A stretch of DNA of 64,000 nucleotides from Bacteroidales bacterium (GCA_017549765.1 JAFYNM010000006.1:1-64000), one strand, 5' to 3'. Shown: positions 48,636 to 56,602, counted from the stretch's first letter. The notes: generated by a model not told the origin, from the sequence alone. Translations and numbers: made by a program.

Positions 48636-48946
48636 AGCCGTTTATGTCGCACACGTTGTGCCTTTTGATGATTATCTTTGTATAAATACGGCGATTCGGG
48701 CTGTTCCGGCATCAGTTCATTCAAGTCGTTGATGCTTCCAACACTTTTTAAAAGCAGGAAGAAAGTGCTGAGTGAGATGTTTTTAGCTGTTCCATTCTCA
48801 AAACGGTGGATGGTTAACACAGAAAGGCCCGATGCTTCCGCCACCTCTTTTTGGGTCAAGTTGGCTCTCAGCCGGTAATCCTTGAATCGTTCACCGAACA
48901 TCCTTACAATATCAGGAACCGAATATCCTGAAAAATCTTCTTTCAT
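48632..48946 (-). CDS. hipB: HTH antitoxin of HipBA module
   Basis: A 104-residue XRE-type DNA-binding protein with the HTH around residues 18-70 (YRLRANLTQKEVAEASGLSV, LTIHRFENGTAKNISLSTFF). It begins with MKEDFSGYSVPDIVRMFG, a short helix typical of this subfamily, and ends with a basic tail (HQKAQRVRHKRL). Located directly upstream of and overlapping hipA, it should bind and repress the module's promoter and inhibit the toxin. A TATCTTTG box lies 73 bases upstream. Confidence 0.9.
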   Translation of the reverse strand: MKEDFSGYSVPDIVRMFGERFKDYRLRANLTQKEVAEASGLSVLTIHRFENGTAKNISLSTFFLLLKSVGSINDLNELMPEQPESPYLYKDNHQKAQRVRHKRL

Positions 48947-49018
48947 ATAATATTAACTTTATGATATTTTAATATGCATTTTATACGTTAAAATTACAAA
49001 TATATAAATTTAACGCGG

Positions 49019-49026
49019 CAAAGATA
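49019..49026 (-). promoter_or_regulatory. -7 box TATCTTTG of hipBA
   Basis: TAnnTTTG on the minus strand 73 bases upstream of the hipB start. Confidence 0.5.
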
Positions 49027-49163
49027 CAACTTTTTTTAGAAATTGAAATGGGGAGAGAAAACTATTTCAAAAATTCTTGCACAGCAGCTATCACACTTTC
49101 TGTGACAACAAATTCATACACAAAAACTGTACAAAAAACAGCAAAAACATTAGGATTTGTGGA

Positions 49164-49757
49164 CTATCTCTTTTTGAACACCACCAACTCCGCATCCGAA
49201 CCATCCTTGCCGTATTCGCTCACGAGAATGTGGTGCTCGTCGCAGGCAATGCCGAAACAGCGACCGTTTGCGCCCTGTTTTTCGACCTGATTGCCCCAAT
49301 AGGTGGCGTTGTCGTCGAGGAGTTTCACCTTGTTGCCGTTGATGGTGTACTCCATATTGACGAACGAACCCTGCAGCACGAAGAGGTTGTCAATATGCGA
49401 CATTCCTTTGACACCCAAAGCATTGACCTCATCAATAAGTTGCTGCTTGATGGGCGAGGTGGCATGTGGGAGTTTATCGGCGGGCAGCTGCCAACGTTTC
49501 AGATTGGGGTAATACTGACGAAGCACGCCTTTGTACTCTTCACGGCTGAGGTTTTGGCCAGTGTTCTTGTTGTACTCCTCTACAAACTGCGCGCAAAACT
49601 CCACCATCTCCTCCATGGTGAAGTCGCCGGTGAACGCGCCGTCCTTGTAGCAGTAGATGCAGTATTCTTGGTTTTTGCTCCCGTCGGCGTTGGTGCCGAG
49701 GATTTCTGGGGTGAGCGGCATTCCGCAGCTTTGACAAAAGGTTTGTTCTTTTTCCAT
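49164..49757 (-). CDS. Zinc-ribbon domain protein, two domains, unknown
   Basis: A 197-residue protein. The first 75 residues are a putative zinc ribbon with Cys pairs FCQSCGMPL near residue 7 and YCIYCYKDGAF near 33, followed by MEEMVEFCAQFVEEYNKNTG; this matches the putative zinc ribbon family seen in many anaerobes. The C-terminal 80 residues (HIDNLFVLQGSFVNMEYTIN then KVKLLDDNATYWGNQVEK) are beta-rich and of unknown type. No DNA-binding evidence is present. The three-hairpin repeat element lies in its leader, between it and the upstream GNAT. Confidence 0.8.
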   Translation of the reverse strand: MEKEQTFCQSCGMPLTPEILGTNADGSKNQEYCIYCYKDGAFTGDFTMEEMVEFCAQFVEEYNKNTGQNLSREEYKGVLRQYYPNLKRWQLPADKLPHATSPIKQQLIDEVNALGVKGMSHIDNLFVLQGSFVNMEYTINGNKVKLLDDNATYWGNQVEKQGANGRCFGIACDEHHILVSEYGKDGSDAELVVFKKR

Positions 49758-49788
49758 ATTTTTGTTCGTTTATTGTTCTTTTCTCCTG

Positions 49789-49863
49789 CCCCACATTACG
49801 GCTTCGCCTTATGTGGGGTTAATTGCGCTTCGCGCGTTTTGTCCCTTCGGGACTGCTCAAGGA
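49789..49863 (-). repeat. Three-hairpin element, copy A
   Basis: Three consecutive hairpins: CCCCACAT...ATGTGGGG (49789-49818), GCGC-TTC-GCGC (49825-49835) and GTCCC-TTC-GGGAC (49841-49853), then TGCTCAAGGA. On the minus strand the loops are GAA. A second copy at 57.3 kb has compensatory changes in all three stems. It follows the GNAT stop by about 17 bases on the minus strand. Confidence 0.8.
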
Positions 49864-49879
49864 AGAGGTTTGTGTATAA

Positions 49880-50401
49880 TCATAGTTCCAACCTCAACAC
49901 CCTGATCGGCCTACCCTCCCCCTGATACTGCGTCTCGTCGATGCAGGTCTCGCCGGTGGGCATGAAGCCGCACTTCTCCATCACGCGGCCCGAGGCGGGG
50001 TTGTCGATGAAGTGGCCGCTGACGAGAGATCTGATCTCCGTGGTTTGGCGGATGTGGTCCAGCATCAGCCGCAGCGCCTCCGTGCAGATGCCCTGGTTCC
50101 AGTAGGGTTTTGCCACCCAATAGCCGCAGATGGGCTCGTTCTCGCGGGCGGGCAGTTTGCAGTTGCAGGAAGGGCCGTAGCCCATTGCGCCGATGGCCTC
50201 GCCGGTGGCTTTCAGTTCAATAGCCCACGTGTTCAGCGCATCGTTGAACACGGTACGGATAATCTCTAAGCTCTCCTCCACGCTTTGGTGCGGTGGCCAG
50301 CCCGCGCGGGGACCCACCTCCGGATCGGAGGCGTATTTGTAAAGCGTCTCGGCATCGCTCTCGCGCCACGGACGCAGCAGTATTCTTTCGGTTTCCTTCA
50401 T
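49880..50401 (-). CDS. GNAT N-acetyltransferase (RimJ/RimL-like)
   Basis: A 173-residue acetyltransferase of the RimJ/RimL kind, which acetylates N-termini of ribosomal or other proteins or small molecules. Features: TERILLRPWRESDAETLYKY at the start, WAIELKATGEAIGAMGYGPS near residue 58, CGYWVAKPYWNQGICTEALR with the CoA loop near residue 92 (WNQGIC), and HFIDNPASGRVMEKCGFMPT near residue 130. The C-terminus ends with RPIRVLRLEL. A TATTTTTG box lies 19 bases upstream of the start on the minus strand. Confidence 0.92.
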   Translation of the reverse strand: MKETERILLRPWRESDAETLYKYASDPEVGPRAGWPPHQSVEESLEIIRTVFNDALNTWAIELKATGEAIGAMGYGPSCNCKLPARENEPICGYWVAKPYWNQGICTEALRLMLDHIRQTTEIRSLVSGHFIDNPASGRVMEKCGFMPTGETCIDETQYQGEGRPIRVLRLEL

Positions 50402-50469
50402 TCAAGAATTTTGAGGATGCAAAAATACAATGTTTTGCGGGATGGTGGTTAATTTTGGCTGAAAAATGC

Positions 50470-50477
50470 TATTTTTG
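50470..50477 (+). promoter_or_regulatory. -7 box TATTTTTG with long hairpin leader
   Basis: TAnnTTTG box about 120 bases before the next gene; the leader would contain the GTAG hairpin at 50493-50545. Confidence 0.5.
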
Positions 50478-50492
50478 CAGCGCCTCAAGGAG

Positions 50493-50545
50493 TTGTAGCA
50501 TCCTTGCCGCGAAAAACATCGCCAAGGATGGCGACACTTCTACAA
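50493..50545. repeat. GTAG...CTAC imperfect hairpin in a leader
   Basis: TTGTAG and CTACAA form the outer arms; CATCCTTG and CAAGGATG form an inner 8-bp stem. It has the same GTAG/CTAC ends as the palindromes at 38.7, 44.1, 52.6 and 63.7 kb and would be transcribed in the leader of the kinase-like gene. Confidence 0.6.
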
Positions 50546-50596
50546 ACAGAAATATAACAGCAGTTATATAGAAGATTTAAAAGTATATTAAAAACA

Positions 50597-51238
50597 ATGG
50601 CAGATGACTTATTTGAATCAATTTCACAAAGAAGCAGTGCTGAGGAAGCTCCGGAAAATATTAGAATCCATGAAATCGCCGATGAGCTCCGTCGATGCTG
50701 CCAACTATATGAAGCGAAACTTCGAGATGGCGAAAAAGATGTAAACCATTTCGAGGTTGAACAAAGAGCAGCAGAATTGTATGCCAAACGTAATAACTTG
50801 TGGATTCCGCTTAGCAATATTTTTGATTTAGGTGTTCCAGGACCGAGCGGAAACGAAAATGACTTATATGTTTCTAACAATTTGATTTACAAGGTTAATA
50901 ATTTGTTGAATTCTGGCAGCATATTAACCCATTTTGACAAGATGATTTGCCATAATACGCTTTTTTACGAAACGGCCTATTCGTTTCATGCGTTTACGGG
51001 CATTGAAGGGCGTACAATCATGCCTATTTTTGTTCAAAGATTAGTGAAAAATGCAATTCCCGCAACCTCTATAGAAATTGACACCTATTTGGCTGCCCTT
51101 GGCTTCAACAAAATGGGGACAGAAGGGCGATTCAAAAATCAATATTTTGAAGTGTGGGATATGTTGCCAAGAAATGTCCTAAAAGACTCAGACGGTGACA
51201 TTTATATTGTTGATGCTGAAATAAAGCGACATGTATGA
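50597..51238 (+). CDS. Kinase-like (polyvalent-protein type) small protein, unknown
   Basis: A 213-residue protein in an AT-richer stretch. The C-terminal half reads like a reduced Ser/Thr-kinase fold of the kind found as a domain in mobile-element polyvalent proteins: NDLYVSNNLIYKVNNLLNSG (N-lobe-like), TGIEGRTIMPIFVQRLVKNA, EIDTYLAALGFNKMGTEGRF, a catalytic-loop-like WDMLPRNVLKD with Asn near residue 193, and IYIVDAEIK as a DFG-like strand. The catalytic Asp expected before the LPRN segment is Met here or is shifted, so activity is doubtful. The N-terminus is helical. The next gene overlaps its stop (ATGA). Confidence 0.62.
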   Translation: MADDLFESISQRSSAEEAPENIRIHEIADELRRCCQLYEAKLRDGEKDVNHFEVEQRAAELYAKRNNLWIPLSNIFDLGVPGPSGNENDLYVSNNLIYKVNNLLNSGSILTHFDKMICHNTLFYETAYSFHAFTGIEGRTIMPIFVQRLVKNAIPATSIEIDTYLAALGFNKMGTEGRFKNQYFEVWDMLPRNVLKDSDGDIYIVDAEIKRHV

Positions 51239-51645
51239 TAACATTATACCTATACGAAGGTGGTAATCAAGATTATCTCGAAATTCACGTAGATAGCAAA
51301 GGGTGCGAATCCATCCTTAACGCTCTTTGTGCCATACAAACAAATGGAAATGTTAAGATAAATGCCGGGATGACAGTGGCCAAAGAAGGATGTCAAATCA
51401 TACAGGATCTTATTTTGAGATTTAAGCCGATTGAACATTTCGGGGATACAGATTGTAATATATGGTGCAGAAAACTGGATCAATCTGTCGAAATGCAATT
51501 GACATGCCATGGAATCAACGAATTACGTGAGATAATCGAATATGTCCGGACGAGCGGTGACCACTATCACTTTATTGGAGGATTCAATTTGTACAATGAT
51601 GGCAACATCGAGGAAATAAAAGCGATTAATCTATATTTCGATTGA
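51235..51645 (+). CDS. Small acidic protein coupled to the kinase-like gene, unknown
   Basis: A 136-residue protein whose ATG overlaps the previous stop as ATGA, so it is translationally coupled. It has alternating strands (ITLYLYEGGNQDYLEIHVDS, HYHFIGGFNLYNDGNIEEIK) and two short helices (SILNALCAIQTNGNVKINAG). No signal or zinc motif is present. The size and the tight pair with the kinase-like gene are compatible with an immunity or regulator role, as in Imm-type proteins of toxin systems, but this is only inference. Confidence 0.65.
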   Translation: MITLYLYEGGNQDYLEIHVDSKGCESILNALCAIQTNGNVKINAGMTVAKEGCQIIQDLILRFKPIEHFGDTDCNIWCRKLDQSVEMQLTCHGINELREIIEYVRTSGDHYHFIGGFNLYNDGNIEEIKAINLYFD

Positions 51646-51692
51646 GATTACCGCCTTTTACTTTATTCGTGCTCTAAGCACCCCTTTTTGTT

Positions 51693-52271
51693 ATGGAACT
51701 TGTGATAATTATCGGTTTGTTCATTATACTGCCCCTTGTATCTGTTGTCTGTATCGTGATAAATGGAATACATTCTGGGCATTCTAGATTGAAAATTATC
51801 ATTAGCGCTGCCGTGAGCTTATTGTTTTTTGTTGTGTTCAGCATCGTTTTCGGACGCGTTTTTCTCAATTCTTTCACATCAAATCGATTTAGCAAGAAAC
51901 TTGACAAGGTTTTTGAGCAAGCGTATTCTCCTATTGTCTTTGAAGGAAAAATCCTGTCGGTGCAGACTGTTAGTCATAAAACGAGAGATATTTCGATATT
52001 GTGTGTGGACATTGACAATTCCAACACTTCTGATTTTTATCGTTTTGATAAATATATGGGGTTGAAAATCAAAGATGGGATAGCTGTTGTGCCTTTGGTG
52101 ACGTCTTACACCAGTGAAGACCTAAGGAATTATTCATACGTCAAAGTCAATGAGAACCATAACAAGAAGGTCATCTTAAGTGACTATAATGGGAAGACCG
52201 ACACACTGTGGCTCGACTATTGCCATGAAGGGATAGACGAGAGTTATATGAATATTTGCGGATGTGAATGA
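51693..52271 (+). CDS. Membrane protein of unknown function
   Basis: A 192-residue protein with two N-terminal transmembrane helices (IIGLFIILPLVSVVCIVING and IIISAAVSLLFFVVFSIVFG) and a C-terminal soluble part (SVQTVSHKTRDISILCVDID then NSNTSDFYRFDKYMGLKIKD and DLRNYSYVKVNENHNKKVIL). The soluble part is beta-rich and likely in the periplasm. It is AT-rich like its two upstream neighbours. It ends directly next to the convergent winged-helix gene, with no gap. I do not recognise a family. Confidence 0.62.
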   Translation: MELVIIIGLFIILPLVSVVCIVINGIHSGHSRLKIIISAAVSLLFFVVFSIVFGRVFLNSFTSNRFSKKLDKVFEQAYSPIVFEGKILSVQTVSHKTRDISILCVDIDNSNTSDFYRFDKYMGLKIKDGIAVVPLVTSYTSEDLRNYSYVKVNENHNKKVILSDYNGKTDTLWLDYCHEGIDESYMNICGCE

Positions 52272-53324
52272 TTATTTCCACATAAATTTGCGATATTCCT
52301 CCCACGCGCTCAACACATCCTCCGCATGATGTCCTTCGCGGAAAAACTCCACTTGGAATTCTTTCTTAAACGGTGCCCAGTTGCCACAGATAAGACCGTC
52401 GTGGGCGATGATGGGCTGGAAGATGCCCCGGTTGTTGTGCGCGTGGTGCTGGTACTCCGGCGGCAGCACGATGTCGCGGCTCTTGTAGCCGATCAGGTAC
52501 TCGTCGTAGGGCGGAATCAACAGGTATTGTCCTTTGCGGAATCCTCGCGTGCGGCAGTCGTCAGTGATGTAGAATTCCCTGTGTCGTAGAGACGGTGTGC
52601 ACACCGTCTCTACACGTAGATAATCGCCTAATAACTCAATTCCCCTTCTGCAGTCGCTGATGTTCAACCCCGACCACCACACGAAATCTTCTAATGTGGC
52701 GGGTTGCCTGCTTTGGAAATATTTGCGGGTGAAGCGCATCAGGGCTTCGTCGCGGTCGAGGGGCTCCTTGCGTTTCACCTTCTCGGAAGCGAGGGCGTAG
52801 GTCGCCTTCATCGGCTGCAGGTTGCCGCTGCAGAGCGTCCCCGTCATCTCGCACATACGGATGTGATACGACAACCGATGGTCGTCCATCGTGATGTCCT
52901 TTTCCGCCAGCGCATTTACGAAATCCTCTTTCGTCACGCTCCCTTTGTCGGCAGCGGTTTGCGCCAGTATTTCCCTGATTTTCCGATATTCCTCTTCGGG
53001 GATGTCGATTTTGTTGCTGTGCATCCAGCCATTGGTGACGGAGATGGCCTTGGGGGCGCAGAGTTCGAGCATCCACCAGTAGTCCTCGGCGGTCACCAGC
53101 TGCCACGTGCCGCGCATGAGGTGCAGGCGGATAATCCGTCCCTTGTCGAATGCCTTCGTGAACGCCGACAATGATGGTTTGCGGGTGCGCATCGCCACCG
53201 CCCACCGCATCAGCCGGTATTCCTGTGCCTGCATCGCGCCCAAATGGCTCACCACTTCGGCGGGATCGCTGAACTGCGGCGCAACGAGCTGCTGATTGAG
53301 GAGTCGGAGGGTGACGGGGTTCAT
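52272..53324 (-). CDS. Winged helix DNA-binding domain protein (HTH_42/YcaQ-like)
   Basis: A 350-residue protein of the HTH_42 (winged helix DNA-binding, AlkZ/YcaQ-like) family. The N-terminal part has TLRLLNQQLVAPQFSDPAEV, VVSHLGAMQAQEYRLMRWAV and RLHLMRGTWQLVTAEDYWW; the winged helices follow, with SVTKEDFVNALAEKDITMDD and the strand GFRKGQYLLIPPYDEYLIGY near residue 270. Relatives include DNA glycosylases for interstrand crosslinks (AlkZ, YcaQ). A 28-bp perfect palindrome sits in the coding sequence, encoding VETVCTPSL between LGDYLR and RHREFY. The gene is convergent with the membrane protein gene. Confidence 0.88.
   Translation of the reverse strand: MNPVTLRLLNQQLVAPQFSDPAEVVSHLGAMQAQEYRLMRWAVAMRTRKPSLSAFTKAFDKGRIIRLHLMRGTWQLVTAEDYWWMLELCAPKAISVTNGWMHSNKIDIPEEEYRKIREILAQTAADKGSVTKEDFVNALAEKDITMDDHRLSYHIRMCEMTGTLCSGNLQPMKATYALASEKVKRKEPLDRDEALMRFTRKYFQSRQPATLEDFVWWSGLNISDCRRGIELLGDYLRVETVCTPSLRHREFYITDDCRTRGFRKGQYLLIPPYDEYLIGYKSRDIVLPPEYQHHAHNNRGIFQPIIAHDGLICGNWAPFKKEFQVEFFREGHHAEDVLSAWEEYRKFMWK
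52586..52613. repeat. Perfect 28-bp GTAGAGACG palindrome inside the winged-helix gene
   Basis: GTAGAGACGGTGTGCACACC followed by GTCTCTAC is its own exact reverse complement. Its ends match the 30-bp palindromes at 38.7 and 63.7 kb; the central bases differ. It is in the open frame of the gene. Confidence 0.9.
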
Positions 53325-53334
53325 TGTTCGCTGA

Positions 53335-53940
53335 TTATGATTCTGGTTGTTGGTTTGTGGCTGTTGGCAATCTTTGATTGTCTGATTGGGTGAATTTTGA
53401 TTTCATCAATAGCATAGAAATGATAGCGATAATAAAACCTACGGCAGCAAAAGTCATTCCCGAAATCGAAGTAACAAACAGTGTACCCCAATCATCACTG
53501 ATGAAACAAGCCCAAAACAGTCCCCTGAATGTTTCCGATATGGTCATGGTAAAAATGGTATTGGCATTGTACAGCAGCAATGCGGACATATCCTGGGCAA
53601 AATGACTGTTGACCACGAACAGTAAAACCATCATAAAAAAAGACCAAGGGATTAAGAGTGACGCGCCAGCAAAGTAAAGGAGTACGGAAAGCACCGCCGC
53701 CCCATAACTGCCTGCCACAATAATCCAATCTCTTTTTTTCAGAGGAGAGGAATGCTTTCGGATGACGAGATAACAGACCAAAATCCCCAACACACACAAT
53801 ACTCCAAAAATCGAAGGAATCAGGAAGGCAATTGTTTTGTAAAACCGGACCAACAAGACCACTATGGCGGCAGAGGTCAATGACACAAGCAATAATACAG
53901 CAATAGCAGTCCAGATAGTGATGTTTTTTGTTTCTTTCAT
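53335..53940 (-). CDS. Integral membrane protein, unknown
   Basis: A 201-residue protein with five or six hydrophobic helices (ITIWTAIAVLLLVSLTSAAI, VVLLVRFYKTIAFLIPSIFG, VLCVLGILVCYLVI, YGAAVLSVLLYFAGASLLIP and a C-terminal FVTSISGMTFAAVGFIIAII). The start at MKETKNITIWT is 11 codons after the first ATG of the frame. A Gln/Thr-rich tail (SDNQRLPTATNQQPES) follows the last helix. No motif of a known transporter was seen. It is 10 bp from the winged-helix gene on the same strand. Confidence 0.7.
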   Translation of the reverse strand: MKETKNITIWTAIAVLLLVSLTSAAIVVLLVRFYKTIAFLIPSIFGVLCVLGILVCYLVIRKHSSPLKKRDWIIVAGSYGAAVLSVLLYFAGASLLIPWSFFMMVLLFVVNSHFAQDMSALLLYNANTIFTMTISETFRGLFWACFISDDWGTLFVTSISGMTFAAVGFIIAIISMLLMKSKFTQSDNQRLPTATNQQPES

Positions 53941-54004
53941 CTTAATCTCTTTTACAATGCTGCAAAAATACAATAAAAACTAATGACAGCAATACCGTGT
54001 CACC

Positions 54005-54604
54005 TCATTCGCAACCCCTAATCGCCCCCGCGCAATGTATGCGCACCACCGGGTTTGGATCATTCTCGGCTAACCGTTGCAATTCTTCCAGATAAGGTTT
54101 CACCCACTGCGGTCGCTGTTTGCCCATCACGCGGAACATCTCCGGCGCCTCCATCCGGACCTTGTCGTCTTGGTCGTGGAGCAGTTCGGCAAACAGCGGC
54201 AAATTAGACTCATACGCATCCGGGGTATTGGTGGCGATATTCTCCGATGCCCAGATGAATGCCAGTCTGACACGCGGATTGTCGTCCGTGGCCAGCGAGA
54301 ACATCCTTTCCATATAAGGCTTGACGGTTTCAAATCGTGCCCGTCCGATTCTGCCCAACGCGTTCAACGCCCGCTCCCGCAAGATGTCCTCCTGCGAATT
54401 CAAGAACGAGGCAATCTTTTCGGTGTAAGGTGCTGTATCTTCGGGATATAACAATCCCATCTCGCCCAGCAGCCACAACGCCTTGGCGGTGATTTTTGGT
54501 GATTGGTTTTCCAACAACGACCCGACGTAAGCGATATTACCCTGCCATTCCTCTTTCCTTTTGGTTAGGGTGCCCAATTCACGATATAAATCTTTGTCGT
54601 TCAT
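54005..54604 (-). CDS. HEAT-repeat protein
   Basis: A 199-residue protein of helical HEAT-like repeats (about 12-196): LLENQSPKITAKALWLLGEM, FLNSQEDILRERALNALGRI, MFSLATDDNPRVRLAFIWAS, LFAELLHDQDDKVRMEAPEM, QRLAENDPNPVVRIHCAGAI. The pattern D-x-x-V-R-x-x-A at the end of each repeat is typical of PBS-lyase/HEAT repeats. Such proteins are scaffolds; the partner is unknown. The start is the ATG before NDKDLYRELG, 17 codons after the first ATG of the frame. Confidence 0.85.
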   Translation of the reverse strand: MNDKDLYRELGTLTKRKEEWQGNIAYVGSLLENQSPKITAKALWLLGEMGLLYPEDTAPYTEKIASFLNSQEDILRERALNALGRIGRARFETVKPYMERMFSLATDDNPRVRLAFIWASENIATNTPDAYESNLPLFAELLHDQDDKVRMEAPEMFRVMGKQRPQWVKPYLEELQRLAENDPNPVVRIHCAGAIRGCE

Positions 54605-54709
54605 TATTCTATGGTGAGATTTTTGAAGCGGAAAAGGTACTATGAAGTTGTCCAAATTGTCCGATTTGTTTTCAATTCAAACGACAATTGGGACAACTAA
54701 GACAACATC

Positions 54710-55321
54710 TCAAAAAATTTCAGGTTCCGCAATCTCCTCCCACGGAAACGGTTCGCTTGTCCTTTTCTCATTTCCATGGAGATCAATACGATACGTTTTG
54801 CCGTCCATGTCAATCGCAAGGGCTGATCCATTTTTGAAATAGGTAATGGCATTCCATTTGATGGGGGTTATCACATTGCCTTGCGTGTCAATGAGTCCGA
54901 TCATCTCGCCTTTCCGGACCCAAAGAACACCCTCTATACCATATTCAATACCTCCATCGTCATATTCCGGCTGAATGACGAACTTGCCGGTCTTGTCAAT
55001 CCAGCCGTAAAGTCCGTTGAGTTTGACGAAGGCCATCCCATTCTGGAAACAGCCAGTTGGACCATAATCGAACTGAGGAGGGATAACCAACTGTCCGGCA
55101 GTGTCCACAAAACCGATTTTCCCATTTATTCCGACGTATGCCAAACCCTCTTCGAAAGGCCCGATTACACCGTGATTCTTAATGATGGAATCAATGATGT
55201 TGTCGTATTTGGGGACATTTTCGGCAACGTCATCTGAAAGATCGGCATTGTTCCCATTTTTGCATGCGATCATAACGACGATGGCAAGGAGAAACATGCC
55301 AAGGGTTGTCGGTTGTTTCAT
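54710..55321 (-). CDS. WG-repeat lipoprotein
   Basis: A 203-residue lipoprotein (lipobox VVMIACK, Cys near residue 18) with three or four WG/KWG-type beta repeats: LAYVGINGKIGFVDTAGQLV, MAFVKLNGLYGWIDKTGKFV, VLWVRKGEMIGLIDTQGNVI. Each has the pattern G-x-x-G-(F/W/L)-I/V-D-x-x-G. These repeats form extended or propeller-like structures at the cell surface. The start at MKQPTTLGMFLL was chosen because it begins a clean lipoprotein signal; the frame extends 189 bp upstream into a promoter region. Confidence 0.87.
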   Translation of the reverse strand: MKQPTTLGMFLLAIVVMIACKNGNNADLSDDVAENVPKYDNIIDSIIKNHGVIGPFEEGLAYVGINGKIGFVDTAGQLVIPPQFDYGPTGCFQNGMAFVKLNGLYGWIDKTGKFVIQPEYDDGGIEYGIEGVLWVRKGEMIGLIDTQGNVITPIKWNAITYFKNGSALAIDMDGKTYRIDLHGNEKRTSEPFPWEEIAEPEIF

Positions 55322-55409
55322 TATTGCATAAATTTTGAGGCAGCAAAAATACAAAAGATATTTGGGAACTTGTCTGTTTGCTTTCAGGAAAAAACAAGGG
55401 GAAAAGGTG

Positions 55410-55417
55410 TATCTTTG
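55410..55417 (+). promoter_or_regulatory. -7 box TATCTTTG of the RAYT gene
   Basis: TAnnTTTG box about 92 bases before the chosen RAYT start. Confidence 0.5.
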
Positions 55418-55508
55418 CGGTTGGTTATGTCTGTGACATTTAGTGAATGTAACATGCAGGGCCACAGTGAACAAGAAAACAGAAATAAAACTTATAAAAG
55501 AAGAAATC

Positions 55509-56594
55509 ATGAAGAAAGAAACTTACGAAGCACAAAAGGCCTTTGCCGGCGAGAAGAAGCCCTCCATGCTCCGCCGTTTTGTTGGGCATGACTACACTGA
55601 CCGCCAGATTTACATGATTACGATGGTGACAGAAGGGTGCCGCCCGCTCTTCGGACGAATTGTGGGCAGGAGCGATGCGCCGAAAGGTTGCCCTGATGAG
55701 CCGCGCGTTGAGCTCTCGGAACTGGGGCGGCGTGTTGTTGACGAATGGTGGGCGGCTTCGGATCACCACCCCGAGATTGAGGTCGTTGCCTTACAGATGA
55801 TGCCCGACCACCTGCACGGCATCCTCTTTGTGAGGAGGAAGATGGAGAAGCCGCTGGGAATGGCCATACGTGGGTTTAAGCAGAGTTGTAATAAGCATTA
55901 CCGGGAGTTGGGGATTGGTTGCGTTGGCAACGCAACAGACGGAACGGGGATTGGTTGCGTTAACAACGCAACAGACAGAACAGACAACGCAACAGACGGA
56001 ACGGTGGTGAAGAAGGACCGGCGTGGCGAGGATCGCACCCATGGTCTTCTCTTTGCGCGCGGTTATAACGATAAGTTGCTGCTGAGACGGAGACAGCTCG
56101 ATGCTTGGTTGCACTATTTGGAGGACAACCCACGTCGTTTGTTGATGAAGCGCGAGCATCCGGAACTGTTTCGTGTTCAGCGGAACGTGAAAGTTGCCGG
56201 GGTCACCTTTTCGGCCATAGGGAACCGCTTCCTGCTTGATCGTCCTCTCCGAATACAAGTACGGTGCCCCCGCCGTCTTACGGAAACTGAAATAAAAGCA
56301 AAAGTGGAGGGATACTTGGCCGCCGCGCGTGGGGGTGCGGTGCTTGTGTCGCCTGCCATCTCGCCAGGTGAAAAGGCTGTTATGCGGGCTGCCTTCGACG
56401 AAGGTTTGCCAGTTGTTTTCCTACAGGAGAACGGTTTCACCGACCTCGCGAAGCCCGGCGGTGCCCGCATGGAAGCCTGTGCACGAGGGCAGTTGCTGAT
56501 TCTTGCTCCGTGGGAACATCATAATGAGAGAATTGCTATTAGTAGAAGCCAGTGTCTTGAGCTTAATGATATTGCTAGAAGGATTTGTGAGTGA
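55509..56594 (+). CDS. RAYT-like Y1 transposase fused to a Rossmann/DprA-like domain
   Basis: A 361-residue protein. Residues about 28-215 are a Y1 (IS200/TnpA_REP) HUH transposase domain: ITMVTEGCRPLFGRIVG strand, the metal-binding H-L-H in MPDHLHGILF (His 101 and 103), and the candidate catalytic Tyr 203 in WLHYLEDNPRR. Such REP-associated tyrosine transposases act on GTAG-type hairpins. A 34-residue insert (about 137-167, Asn/Thr/Asp-rich) is encoded by palindromic repeats. From residue 225 on, the sequence changes to a beta-alpha domain (VKVAGVTFSAIGNRFLLDRP, AAARGGAVLVSPAISPGEKA, GLPVVFLQENGFTDLAKPGG, RGQLLILAPWEH) that looks like a DprA/SLOG-type Rossmann fold. A fusion of this type is not one I know as described. 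Confidence 0.8.
   Translation: MKKETYEAQKAFAGEKKPSMLRRFVGHDYTDRQIYMITMVTEGCRPLFGRIVGRSDAPKGCPDEPRVELSELGRRVVDEWWAASDHHPEIEVVALQMMPDHLHGILFVRRKMEKPLGMAIRGFKQSCNKHYRELGIGCVGNATDGTGIGCVNNATDRTDNATDGTVVKKDRRGEDRTHGLLFARGYNDKLLLRRRQLDAWLHYLEDNPRRLLMKREHPELFRVQRNVKVAGVTFSAIGNRFLLDRPLRIQVRCPRRLTETEIKAKVEGYLAAARGGAVLVSPAISPGEKAVMRAAFDEGLPVVFLQENGFTDLAKPGGARMEACARGQLLILAPWEHHNERIAISRSQCLELNDIARRICE
55918..56003. repeat. GTTGCGTT palindromes within the RAYT gene
   Basis: Two 19-base palindromes, GTTGCGTTGGCAACGCAAC (55918-55936) and a variant with AAC at its centre (55954-55972), plus a half-copy (55984-56003), each followed by AGACGGAAC-like bases. They code for the Asn/Thr/Asp insert of the transposase. 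Confidence 0.85.
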
Positions 56595-56602
56595 GGGGTA
56601 TA

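Noticed and set aside
51250..51510. 86-codon minus-strand frame over the small acidic gene
   Set aside because: Shadow of the coupled plus-strand gene, which overlaps its neighbour in the typical ATGA way.
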